From a virus, in the IMG/VR virus record IMGVR_UViG_3300029952_000010, positions 1-64,000 of that record: a DNA stretch of 64,000 nt. One strand, given 5' to 3'. Positions within the stretch are counted from its first letter, which is position 1. The number at the start of each line of letters is the position of its first letter. Both the position numbers and the translations under genes were made by a program. This document shows, piece by piece, positions 15,386 to 22,340 of the stretch. The notes below the pieces were generated by a model. That model made no database searches. It was not told the origin of the DNA and saw nothing but the letters and a program-made list of their open reading frames with translations.

Positions 15386-15736
15386 ATGGAAACTAACGAT
15401 TTCAAAACAGTACAAGACGTAATTGATTATTTAAAGTTAATGAAAGCTAAAAATGATAAATTACAAAAAGCTAATCCCGATTTTAATATTAGCTTAAAAA
15501 CAGTTAGCGGATTGCCAATTGATTTAATCTTTGATTTGTACGATTTTATTCACGAAGGCGACAAAAGCTATGTGAGTTCTTATTCAAGAGTTCAAAAATC
15601 AGGCGACCATTTAACACTAAGCGGTTATAGTTCAAGACTGCCAATCAATTGTAGTTTTCAATCTATTAAAGTAAGGGACAAAAAAGAGCTTCAGCCATTA
15701 CCAGAGCGCACTCAATACGAGGCTATTCCGCAATAA
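15386..15736 (+). CDS. Phage protein of unknown function
   Basis: 116 residues from ATG 15386 (METNDFKTVQDVIDYLKLM...). An upstream in-frame ATG at 15356 lies close to the predicted transcription start and adds MQLWCNLKNK, so 15386 is preferred. Helical N-terminal half, beta-rich C-terminal half. No family recognised. Confidence 0.6.
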   Translation: METNDFKTVQDVIDYLKLMKAKNDKLQKANPDFNISLKTVSGLPIDLIFDLYDFIHEGDKSYVSSYSRVQKSGDHLTLSGYSSRLPINCSFQSIKVRDKKELQPLPERTQYEAIPQ

Positions 15737-15773
15737 AGACGATTCAGGTAGCAAATTAATGGCTATCCCCCAA

Positions 15774-15808
15774 CCCTGCAAGTTTCGATTTGCGGGGATT
15801 TGGTGGTA
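15774..15808 (+). promoter_or_regulatory. Leader hairpin with ATTTGGTGGTA
   Basis: CCCTGCAA (15774-15781) pairs with TTGCGGGG (15790-15797). ATTTGGTGGTA follows at 15798-15808. Unlike the elements at 1884 and 5301, a 24-base spacer then precedes ATG 15833. Confidence 0.5.
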
Positions 15809-15832
15809 ACTAAACATATTAATCAAACAGAT

Positions 15833-16246
15833 ATGAAAACAGAGAAACTTGAATTAGCGCACTTGGCGGCATATTTACCGTATGGATTGAAAGTAATGCG
15901 TGGCGATGGAATACAAGATAGGTTATGCGGGATAATGTTTAGCGACGATACCGATTATAGGAACACTAAAGAAACGTATCATAATATCGAACATCCACTG
16001 GCTAATCTCGAAACACATACCGTGGAGTTTGAAGATATTAAGCCTTTATTAAGACCATTATCGGAATTGTATAGTACTGATGGATTTTCTTTATCTAATA
16101 TGATCTCACATGGTTATCATAACACGTTTTGGAGTGAAGAAAAATTTAGTGTAAAGCATATATACTATCACGACTTGGCGATATTGCTCGAGTGGCACTT
16201 CGACGTATTCGGTTTAATTGAATCAGGACTCGCTATTAAAATATAA
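15833..16246 (+). CDS. Phage protein of unknown function
   Basis: 137 residues from ATG 15833 (MKTEKLELAHLAAYLPYGLK...). The opening LAHLAAYLPYGLKV and the closing HDLAILLEWHFDVFGLIESG recall a family common in Bacteroidota phages and prophages without known function. Its stop overlaps the next start by one base. Confidence 0.65.
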   Translation: MKTEKLELAHLAAYLPYGLKVMRGDGIQDRLCGIMFSDDTDYRNTKETYHNIEHPLANLETHTVEFEDIKPLLRPLSELYSTDGFSLSNMISHGYHNTFWSEEKFSVKHIYYHDLAILLEWHFDVFGLIESGLAIKI

Positions 16247-17001
16247 TGACGGTTTATATTTACACCCTTTCTTGCCCAACTACAGGACAAATTAAATATG
16301 TTGGTAAAACAATAAATTTAAAACAACGATTTAGGGATCACATGAAAGATTATAGAAACATGAATAAAAATAAATCATGGATTAAATCTCTAAAAATCCG
16401 GGGGCTATCACCTGTAATGCAGGTGATAGATGTTTGCTTAGGTGAAGATTGGAGATTTATGGAAGATTTTTGGATTCAGATATTGAAAACATGGGGTTTT
16501 GATTTAAAAAATCAAATACATGGAGGAAGAGGAATAACTGTTTTGTCTGAAGAGTCTAAAAATAAAATATCACTTTCTTTAAAAGGTAAAAAACAGAGCG
16601 AAGAGCGAAGGTTAAAAAACTGCAAAAAAGTTCTAAAATATGATTTAGATGGCTCTTTTATTTGCGAACACGAATCAATAACCCACGCAGAGATGTCCTC
16701 AAATATTAAAAATGGTATATTGGGTTCAATTAAAAGAAAACAATCGGCAGGGGGATATCAATGGAGGTTTTTAAATGGGATTATAGAATTACATATAGAA
16801 CCTTACAAAAAGAATATGCACAGATCTTGTAAATCCGGAAAATCAAAAAAGCCAGTTTACGAGATTGATAAAAATGGCTCTATTTTACATAAATACGAAT
16901 CAATATCTTTTGCAGAACAAAAAACAGGATTAAGTAATATATTTTACGTTTGCGCTGGATTAAGAGCCCATACAAGGAATAGATATTTTATATATGCTTA
17001 G
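16246..17001 (+). CDS. GIY-YIG homing endonuclease with NUMOD domains
   Basis: 251 residues. The nuclease module opens with VYIYTLSC..GQIKYVGKT (3-22), then Arg in LKQRFRDHM (about 25-33) and Glu in RFMEDFWI (about 70-77). A NUMOD3-like SEESKNKISLSLKGKK (about 102-117) and two NUMOD1-like repeats follow (about 127-175 and 203-250: VLKYDLDGSF.., VYEIDKNGSI..). This is the layout of free-standing phage homing endonucleases that spread themselves between genomes. It overlaps the preceding stop by one base. Confidence 0.85.
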   Translation: MTVYIYTLSCPTTGQIKYVGKTINLKQRFRDHMKDYRNMNKNKSWIKSLKIRGLSPVMQVIDVCLGEDWRFMEDFWIQILKTWGFDLKNQIHGGRGITVLSEESKNKISLSLKGKKQSEERRLKNCKKVLKYDLDGSFICEHESITHAEMSSNIKNGILGSIKRKQSAGGYQWRFLNGIIELHIEPYKKNMHRSCKSGKSKKPVYEIDKNGSILHKYESISFAEQKTGLSNIFYVCAGLRAHTRNRYFIYA

Positions 17002-17038
17002 CCCTACCTTTAACCATACAAAATAATTCGTAAGGAAG

Positions 17039-17473
17039 ATGAAAAGAGAAGAAAAGTTCAAGTTTGTTTATAAACATGATGACGGCAGGTTTTTAATTAG
17101 TTGCTTCTATACACTAGATCAATTATTAATTGTATCTGAAGATGATATATATTGTTCATTATCGGATTGTAATTGCCAGCCAATAGGTGAAACTAATGTC
17201 GTTGAGTGTGGATGTGATTCAGTAATAGATGGATTTAAACTTCATGATAAAATTCAATCCACAGGCTTAAAAGACAAAAACGGAGTTGATATCTATGAGG
17301 GAGATAAGTTAATTAATCCATCTGGGGAAGTTGGTATTGTTGAATGGTACGAGGCTGGATTTTATTTAAAATGTGACAGAAAGAGTGGGCAATCATTCTT
17401 CGTAGCACTAACAAAAGGATTTGTTGTAAATAAAACTCAAATAGGTAATATAAACCAAACCAAACCCCTTTAA
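17039..17473 (+). CDS. YopX family protein
   Basis: 144 residues. The C-terminal half has the YopX pattern: TGLKDKNGVDIYEGDKLI (about 80-97), then GEVGIVEWYEAGFYLKC. YopX proteins are frequent in phages and prophages, with a beta-barrel-like fold and unknown role. The N-terminal 70 residues include CxxSDCNCQ and CGC cysteine clusters. Confidence 0.75.
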   Translation: MKREEKFKFVYKHDDGRFLISCFYTLDQLLIVSEDDIYCSLSDCNCQPIGETNVVECGCDSVIDGFKLHDKIQSTGLKDKNGVDIYEGDKLINPSGEVGIVEWYEAGFYLKCDRKSGQSFFVALTKGFVVNKTQIGNINQTKPL

Positions 17474-17509
17474 CCCTACCCATAAACGGCATAAAAAGAG
17501 AGAAAAAGT

Positions 17510-18070
17510 ATGAAAAAAATAAGTACATTATTTAAAAAAGACCCTAACGATTTAGGTCGAGTAATCAACGAAATTAATCCCGAAAATGAATGGGCGTTTA
17601 CCAATGGTATCCCGACCAGAAAATACGATGGAACGGCATGCGCAGTAATAAATGGAGATTTATATAAGAGATATGATGTTAAAAAAGGCAGGAACGTGCC
17701 TCATTCTGCGATACCATGTCAAGAGCCTGATGAAATAACAGGACATTGGCCTCATTGGATTAGGTGTTATATTAATGAAAAAGCAGATCAATACCATTTT
17801 AAAGCCTTTGATATTGCACCCGAATTACCAGAAGGCACTTATGAATTATGCGGTCCTAAAATACAAGGGAACCCCGAACAATTAAGCGAGCATTATTTAA
17901 TAAAACATGGGTCAGGTAAATTAGAGATAAATGATTTGTCTTTTGAAGGAATCAAACAGTTTTTAACAGATAATGATATTGAAGGTATTGTTTTCCATGA
18001 AAGGGGTGGTGACAGGATGTGTAAAATTCGCAAATCTGATTTTGGACTTAAACGCACTTTAACCGCCTAA
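17510..18070 (+). CDS. Compact RNA/DNA ligase-like nucleotidyltransferase
   Basis: 186 residues with the covalent nucleotidyltransferase motifs in order: RKYDGT (37-42, Lys38 as AMP acceptor), YELCGPKIQGNPE (111-123, motif IIIa), EGIVFHE (158-164, motif IV) and CKIRKSDFG (171-179, motif V). It ends right after motif V, so it lacks the extra C-terminal domain of larger ligases. It could seal RNA broken by host defences, or adenylate another substrate. The family match (DUF5565-like) is from memory. Confidence 0.75.
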   Translation: MKKISTLFKKDPNDLGRVINEINPENEWAFTNGIPTRKYDGTACAVINGDLYKRYDVKKGRNVPHSAIPCQEPDEITGHWPHWIRCYINEKADQYHFKAFDIAPELPEGTYELCGPKIQGNPEQLSEHYLIKHGSGKLEINDLSFEGIKQFLTDNDIEGIVFHERGGDRMCKIRKSDFGLKRTLTA

Positions 18071-18072
18071 CC

Positions 18073-18264
18073 ATGCTATCAAACGAAATTAAAGCAACCC
18101 ATGAGGAATCCAAATACGATAAAGAATTAACCGATATGTGTGATTGGTTCTTATCTACCGATGAAGGTAAAAATTGCCGTAATCCATCAAGCCCATATTA
18201 CTATATCGCACCTATGGAAATTGCACGAATACTAATCAAATTCAAAAATGACAAGCGAAATTAA
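18073..18264 (+). CDS. Small phage protein of unknown function
   Basis: 63 residues (MLSNEIKATHEESKYDKELT...). It begins 2 bases after the ligase stop and overlaps the next gene by 17 bases. No family recognised. Confidence 0.6.
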   Translation: MLSNEIKATHEESKYDKELTDMCDWFLSTDEGKNCRNPSSPYYYIAPMEIARILIKFKNDKRN

Positions 18265-18736
18265 AGCAAAGATATTCAGCCTGTATTTGGGGCAGAAAGT
18301 AGAATATAACTTCAATAATAAGAAAAAACAAGATACAATATATGGTATTATTTCTAATCAAGTCGTGTTTAACGAAGTAAGCGCAGGAAGTACAGTTACA
18401 ACCAAAAATATTGATAAATGTTATCTTGTTCTCCGATCTGTTAAGCAGTTGACGGGAGTTGAGATGACAGAAATTCATAAACTTTTATTCCCTAATACTT
18501 TTTACCCAAATACAAATTATGTACTTCAGTTTCTTAATGTTATCGAAAGCCCGTACCAATACTCCTTAGATGATGATTTTAATTGCAAGGCTGAGTATGA
18601 AGATATATCAGCATTAATTGACTATCTCCGCTCAATCGGCATAGCATTGCCTGTGACAACTGTAGTCGATGGTGCTGTAAGGACTATTGGGGTGGAGGAA
18701 ATGGTGGAGGAAAAAATAATTTGTTTGGATATATAA
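18248..18736 (+). CDS. Phage protein of unknown function
   Basis: 162 residues. The first 70 are beta-rich (KVEYNFNNKKKQDTIYGIIS). The segment SIGIALPVTTVVDGAVRTIG (about 130-149) closes a helical second half. No family recognised. The promoter of the next transcript begins inside its 3' end. Confidence 0.6.
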   Translation: MTSEIKAKIFSLYLGQKVEYNFNNKKKQDTIYGIISNQVVFNEVSAGSTVTTKNIDKCYLVLRSVKQLTGVEMTEIHKLLFPNTFYPNTNYVLQFLNVIESPYQYSLDDDFNCKAEYEDISALIDYLRSIGIALPVTTVVDGAVRTIGVEEMVEEKIICLDI

Positions 18737-18755
18737 AAATAATTTTATATTTTTA
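18724..18755 (+). promoter_or_regulatory. Promoter of the structured leader RNA
   Basis: TTTG (18724-18727), 20 bases, TATTTTTA (18748-18755). Transcription would start near 18761, exactly at the 5' strand of the pseudoknot's first stem. Confidence 0.6.
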
Positions 18756-18759
18756 TGTC

Positions 18760-18854
18760 GCTGTTCCGTTATGAAGAAATTTAAAATATCCCGCTTGCAC
18801 ATTGCCATAGCTCATTCAGAGCAACGGAACAGCCTTTGTGTATAGCGGGTTTTT
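18760..18854 (+). ncRNA. Pseudoknot leader RNA, copy 1
   Basis: GCTGTTCCGTT (18760-18770) pairs perfectly with AACGGAACAGC (18823-18833). Inside that stem, CCCGCT (18790-18795) pairs with AGCGGG (18844-18849), which lies outside it, giving an A-B-A'-B' pseudoknot. A small hairpin GCTC/GAGC (18810-18822) stacks beside the first stem. A T-run follows and ATG 18862 is 12 bases on. Copies at 21802 and 62013(-) share the layout. Likely a cis-regulatory attenuator or riboswitch-like element. Confidence 0.6.
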
Positions 18855-18861
18855 ATTTCCA

Positions 18862-19038
18862 ATGAAAACCTTTAAAGAATTTAATATTTATCCTGATAAC
18901 GAATACCCTATGATGGCTAAAGCTGTTTTTATAGACGGGGTTTATAGTGGAGTTAAGTTGATGTTCAAGGCGGGACGTTCTAGTTACATCCATTTTATTA
19001 ATGATGCGGGATTAGAAGCGGAAAGGTTATTTTTATAA
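18862..19038 (+). CDS. Small phage protein behind the pseudoknot leader
   Basis: 58 residues from ATG 18862 (MKTFKEFNIYPDNEYPMMAK...). An in-frame codon at 18838 lies inside the leader structure and is rejected. Compact beta-rich protein (AVFIDGVYSGVKLMFKAG). Its stop overlaps the next ATG by one base. No family recognised. Confidence 0.6.
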   Translation: MKTFKEFNIYPDNEYPMMAKAVFIDGVYSGVKLMFKAGRSSYIHFINDAGLEAERLFL

Positions 19039-19253
19039 TGGGTAGGCAAAATATATCAAAATGGGAAGTTGCGTCTATTTATAGTGCTATGTCTGAAACG
19101 CTTGAAATAATAAAGCAAATACCAGATAATGAAATAAGAAATGCAATTAATGGACTAATAAATCATTGCAAAAAAAGGGCAAATGAGTTAGACCCAAAAT
19201 ACAATAAGCCTAAATCACTACCCGCCGGGGTTATTAAATTGGAAGGGGAATAA
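19038..19253 (+). CDS. Small helical phage protein
   Basis: 71 residues (MGRQNISKWEVASIYSAMSE...), helical, with a C-terminal ELDPKYNKP stretch. Starts on the last base of the preceding stop. No family recognised. Confidence 0.6.
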   Translation: MGRQNISKWEVASIYSAMSETLEIIKQIPDNEIRNAINGLINHCKKRANELDPKYNKPKSLPAGVIKLEGE

Positions 19254-19259
19254 AAAGAG

Positions 19260-19451
19260 ATGAGAAACGAATGGATAGATGTAAACGATAGTTTACCTAA
19301 TGATTATACCGATGTATTGTTTTATAATTCAGGGTATAAAAGGCAATTTATAGGCAGACTTTATGATAAAGAAACAAAAGAGTTTTGGGATCAATCAGGC
19401 GATACACATAGTAAAGTAACATACTGGATGCCGTTACCTCTTAATCCTTAA
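19260..19451 (+). CDS. DUF551-like protein
   Basis: 63 residues with the DUF551 signature: an opening EWIDVNDSLPNDYTDVLF (about 3-20) and a closing VTYWMPLPLNP (about 53-63). DUF551 proteins are common small phage proteins of unknown function. Confidence 0.75.
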   Translation: MRNEWIDVNDSLPNDYTDVLFYNSGYKRQFIGRLYDKETKEFWDQSGDTHSKVTYWMPLPLNP

Positions 19452-19489
19452 CCCCCTTATTAACTTACAAACTAACTAAACAAAATATT

Positions 19490-19657
19490 ATGGACAGAGA
19501 AGATTTGGAATGGCTACAATCAGTGCAAGAACAAGCATACAGGCTTTACGCAATTAATAAAATGCCTGATGATGATTATAACGACTTAGATAATTTGATT
19601 GAAAGGATATTAGAAAATAACGGAGTACATAATTCTGATGAAGATTTACAACCGTAA
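19490..19657 (+). CDS. 55-residue acidic helical phage protein
   Basis: From ATG 19490 to TAA 19657 (MDREDLEWLQSVQEQAYRLY...). Acidic and helical with DDDYNDLDNLIERI. Fills an otherwise empty stretch in the accessory cluster. Confidence 0.5.
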   Translation: MDREDLEWLQSVQEQAYRLYAINKMPDDDYNDLDNLIERILENNGVHNSDEDLQP

Positions 19658-19733
19658 CCCTTTAATCAACAGGTGTTATTAAAATTAAGGAGAGGGAAAA
19701 CCAAGTAAAATTATTATTTAATACAACATTAAA

Positions 19734-19949
19734 ATGGACGCAGTAATAGTAATATATTTAATAATCGGATATTCCCTCTCTATTTTTATGTGGGGAGTTA
19801 AGACAGAACAAAAATCCTTTTTTAAAGGAGAAACAACATATCTTCTCATAGAATATACAAATGGCAAAAGAGAATGGATTGATGATATTACAACTATCAA
19901 TGAACCACATACTGTTATTACAAGAATAAACACACTTAATCAAAAGTAA
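19734..19949 (+). CDS. Small membrane-anchored protein
   Basis: 71 residues. A membrane helix at about 3-21 (AVIVIYLIIGYSLSIFMWG) is followed by a polar domain with EYTNGKREWIDD. No family recognised. Confidence 0.55.
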   Translation: MDAVIVIYLIIGYSLSIFMWGVKTEQKSFFKGETTYLLIEYTNGKREWIDDITTINEPHTVITRINTLNQK

Positions 19950-19997
19950 CCCCTTTAACCTCCCACTTGGCGGTAATACAGTTTAAAAAAAGAAAAA

Positions 19998-20330
19998 ATG
20001 GCAAAAGTAAAATGTTCAACGTGTAGTACAGCTTATGATTTTGATATTTTAGAGCAATGCGATAACTGTAAACTATTTCATTGTCCTAAATGCTATGATA
20101 AATTTACATGTAAAAAATGCAATAATAATACACGAAACATTGAATATAATTATAAGGACTTGGCTTTAGATATTAATCCTAATTTAGTTTCGTTTCAGGA
20201 TATTTATACTACTGGATGGTATATAAGAGATGAAAATGAAAGACATATAGCCGATTGGCATTTGTTCGAGGAAGATGCATGGAAAGAAGCGTACAAAGCA
20301 CTTGGAGGGACACCCCCTACGGCTTTATAA
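19998..20330 (+). CDS. Zinc-ribbon/treble-clef protein
   Basis: 110 residues. The first 45 carry paired cysteines CSTC, CDNC, CPKC and CKKC with a His in LFHC, suited to binding two zinc ions in a RING- or FYVE-like cross-brace. The rest is helical without motif. Last gene of the rightward cluster; its 3' end overlaps the convergent structural gene by 14 bases. Confidence 0.65.
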   Translation: MAKVKCSTCSTAYDFDILEQCDNCKLFHCPKCYDKFTCKKCNNNTRNIEYNYKDLALDINPNLVSFQDIYTTGWYIRDENERHIADWHLFEEDAWKEAYKALGGTPPTAL

Positions 20331-20883
20331 TCACCGTATACGTATCGGCACTATGCCCCGTTCCATCATCAGGACTCGTCACCACCACATCAGTACCCGT
20401 ATCCTGGTAGTTAACAGGCGTGTAGTTATTGCCAGATGAATCACGGAATAGTACGGTGGGGTTTGTGAAGCCAGTGTATGGTACGGTGATAACAACTGGC
20501 GTAACACCTTGAAAAATATCAGTGATTATATCAGGAATAACTTCACCTCCTTCAACATCAATCACTATTCCACTCCCCTGATAATTAGGGTTTACCTGAT
20601 TATCTCCAAAAGCACCAAAAGTATCATACTGAGATAATTTACTAATTAGCCATCCTATCAATTGATTGAATGTATCATTTTCAACGGCAAAATTAATAAA
20701 CGGCTCTTGCTGGCTTATACAAGTCCAAAGCGTATAAATATCATATTGCTGGTCTTTGATGTTGGTATATTCCTGTGAATCAAAATACCAAAAACCTTGC
20801 TCAATATAATCGGAAATCACAAACATGCACTTCAGCGCCCTTGTAAGTGTTGAATTTACTTGTGCTTGTGAATATAAGTTCAT
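20317..20883 (-). CDS. Putative virion structural protein
   Basis: 188 residues: a helical N-terminal 110 and an Ig-like beta C-terminus (ITVPYTGFTNPTVLFRD.., TDVVVTSPDDGTGHSADTYT). It is last in a set of three adjacent leftward genes with 1-4 base overlaps in the morphogenesis block. Probably a tail or head-tail component; not assignable further. Confidence 0.55.
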   Translation of the reverse strand: MNLYSQAQVNSTLTRALKCMFVISDYIEQGFWYFDSQEYTNIKDQQYDIYTLWTCISQQEPFINFAVENDTFNQLIGWLISKLSQYDTFGAFGDNQVNPNYQGSGIVIDVEGGEVIPDIITDIFQGVTPVVITVPYTGFTNPTVLFRDSSGNNYTPVNYQDTGTDVVVTSPDDGTGHSADTYTVIIKP

Positions 20884-21413
20884 TACAATGTTGTATTTAG
20901 TATAATCTGCGTACCCCTATCTAATGCATCCTGTGCGCCTGTATAATTAGCGTACAAAACGGCTACCTGAGAATTTGACATTTCAATCAAAAGGTCAATT
21001 GACGATTTACGGTAAACTTTATCCATACGAGTTGACGGAAGCGTATCTGTTAACCTTTGCACCTGAATATTGTATAATCCTTGCTGTAAGAAGCGATTTG
21101 TAGCAATATCTGCCTCTGCGGTATAAATACTACCACCTACAGGAGTTATTGGCGTAAGCGTCATTACAATCGTTAATGCGACGTCTTGTGTAAGTCCGGA
21201 TATGGTGATTACATCGGGATTGCCGCCACCAATAGGAAATGCGATGGGATTTGGATAGCCTGTTAGTGGCGTATTGTCTGATTGAAGTATGGTAAGTGTC
21301 CTGTTTGAAAAGTTAGTCTTACTATCTCCCCCAGAATACGGCGAAGGATCGATTAGCTGAAACTGCGTAGGGTCAGCAAGTGGTACGTAAGATATTGATG
21401 CAGCGAAACTCAT
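20883..21413 (-). CDS. Putative virion structural protein
   Basis: 176 residues, beta-rich N-terminal two-thirds (NRTLTILQSDNTPLTGYPNP) and helical C-terminus. Its stop touches the next ATG. Structural role inferred from context. Confidence 0.55.
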   Translation of the reverse strand: MSFAASISYVPLADPTQFQLIDPSPYSGGDSKTNFSNRTLTILQSDNTPLTGYPNPIAFPIGGGNPDVITISGLTQDVALTIVMTLTPITPVGGSIYTAEADIATNRFLQQGLYNIQVQRLTDTLPSTRMDKVYRKSSIDLLIEMSNSQVAVLYANYTGAQDALDRGTQIILNTTL

Positions 21414-21742
21414 ACTTTACTAGCTTGGTATTGTTGTAAAAGGTATGAAGCATAAGCTATAGGAACAGCTATCTCAACGGACAATGTATCTGTATTAGCC
21501 CACCCGGATGGCAGCGACCTAAACGTGAAAATTGTTGTCTGTGTCCCGTTAACTCCTATTCCATTTGTAACATTTACTATGTTATTTTGAATAGTTGCTG
21601 CAGTAGATGTAGTAGTATCATAAACTGTGGCTAAACCTGTTATATCGAAATCATAGCCCGAAAGCCCAGATATAGTTAAAGTCTTTGCTACTACATCTAA
21701 TGAAGTAGTAGCCAAATTTGATTTACCGAGTAAAACTCTCAT
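21410..21742 (-). CDS. Putative virion structural protein
   Basis: 110 residues, beta-sandwich-like composition (KTLTISGLSGYDFDITGLAT). It starts 24 bases after a TATATTTACAAC box. ATGA-coupled to the next gene. First of the three-gene set that lies beyond the antisense HNH gene. Confidence 0.55.
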   Translation of the reverse strand: MRVLLGKSNLATTSLDVVAKTLTISGLSGYDFDITGLATVYDTTTSTAATIQNNIVNVTNGIGVNGTQTTIFTFRSLPSGWANTDTLSVEIAVPIAYASYLLQQYQASKV

Positions 21743-21756
21743 ACCTCATATTAAGT

Positions 21757-21787
21757 TTTGTTGTTGTAAATATAATGCTTATATTTG
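21757..21787 (+). promoter_or_regulatory. Promoter of the HNH gene leader
   Basis: TTTG (21757-21760), 19 bases, TATATTTG (21780-21787): a perfect match to the Bacteroidota consensus. Start of transcription near 21794, a few bases before the pseudoknot leader. Confidence 0.7.
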
Positions 21788-21801
21788 AATTAACAAACGC
21801 C

Positions 21802-21878
21802 ATGCAGGGCATAGTTAAAGATATTTTAATCCTTATTGGCGGATAGGACTGCATTCCTTGAAGCCGATAAGGATTTTT
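21802..21878 (+). ncRNA. Pseudoknot leader RNA, copy 2
   Basis: ATGCAG (21802-21807) pairs with CTGCAT (21849-21854). ATCCTTATTGGC (21829-21840) pairs with GCCGATAAGGAT (21863-21874) over 12 positions with one G-T pair. The order A-B-A'-B' is that of a pseudoknot. A T-run (21874-21878) follows and ATG 21885 is 10 bases after the last stem strand. Spacings match copies 1 and 3. Confidence 0.6.
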
Positions 21879-21884
21879 AATTAT

Positions 21885-22340
21885 ATGCCATCAGGATTCT
21901 ACGAAAGGAAAAATTTAAAGCCAATAATCAAAAGGTTTAATGAAAAATACGAAATAAATAAAGAAACAATGTGCTGGGATTGGAATGGTTCTCTGGAAGG
22001 AGGGGGATATGCGTCAATTAGAGTTAACCGAAAAATGGAATTGGGGCATAGAATTTCTTATTCGTTATTTATAGGTGAAATACCACACAAAATGGTAATT
22101 TGCCATAAGTGTGATAACACTAAGTGCGTGTCTCCCTTTCACTTGTTTTTAGGAACTCAACAAGAAAATGTAAGCGACTCTCTTAAAAAAGGGAGAAGAC
22201 CTAATGAGAAACACCCAAGTATGTATTCATATATAAAAAAAGGCTGTAGGTGTGAAGATTGTAAAAAGATAGCCAGTATAAATTCAAAAGAGAAATATAA
22301 TAGAAAAAAAAATAAAATTAATCAAATTTCAAACCTATAG
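21885..22340 (+). CDS. HNH homing endonuclease
   Basis: 151 residues from ATG 21885; an upstream in-frame TTG at 21858 is inside the leader pseudoknot and is rejected. HNH_3-type features: CWDWNGSLEGGGYASIRVNR (about 30-49), GHRISYSLFIGEI, then VICHKCDNTKCVSPFHLFLG with paired cysteines. C-terminal CRCEDC may hold a second metal. It lies antisense within the late block and overlaps the ATP-grasp gene by 23 bases, as expected for a mobile intruder. Confidence 0.8.
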   Translation: MPSGFYERKNLKPIIKRFNEKYEINKETMCWDWNGSLEGGGYASIRVNRKMELGHRISYSLFIGEIPHKMVICHKCDNTKCVSPFHLFLGTQQENVSDSLKKGRRPNEKHPSMYSYIKKGCRCEDCKKIASINSKEKYNRKKNKINQISNL

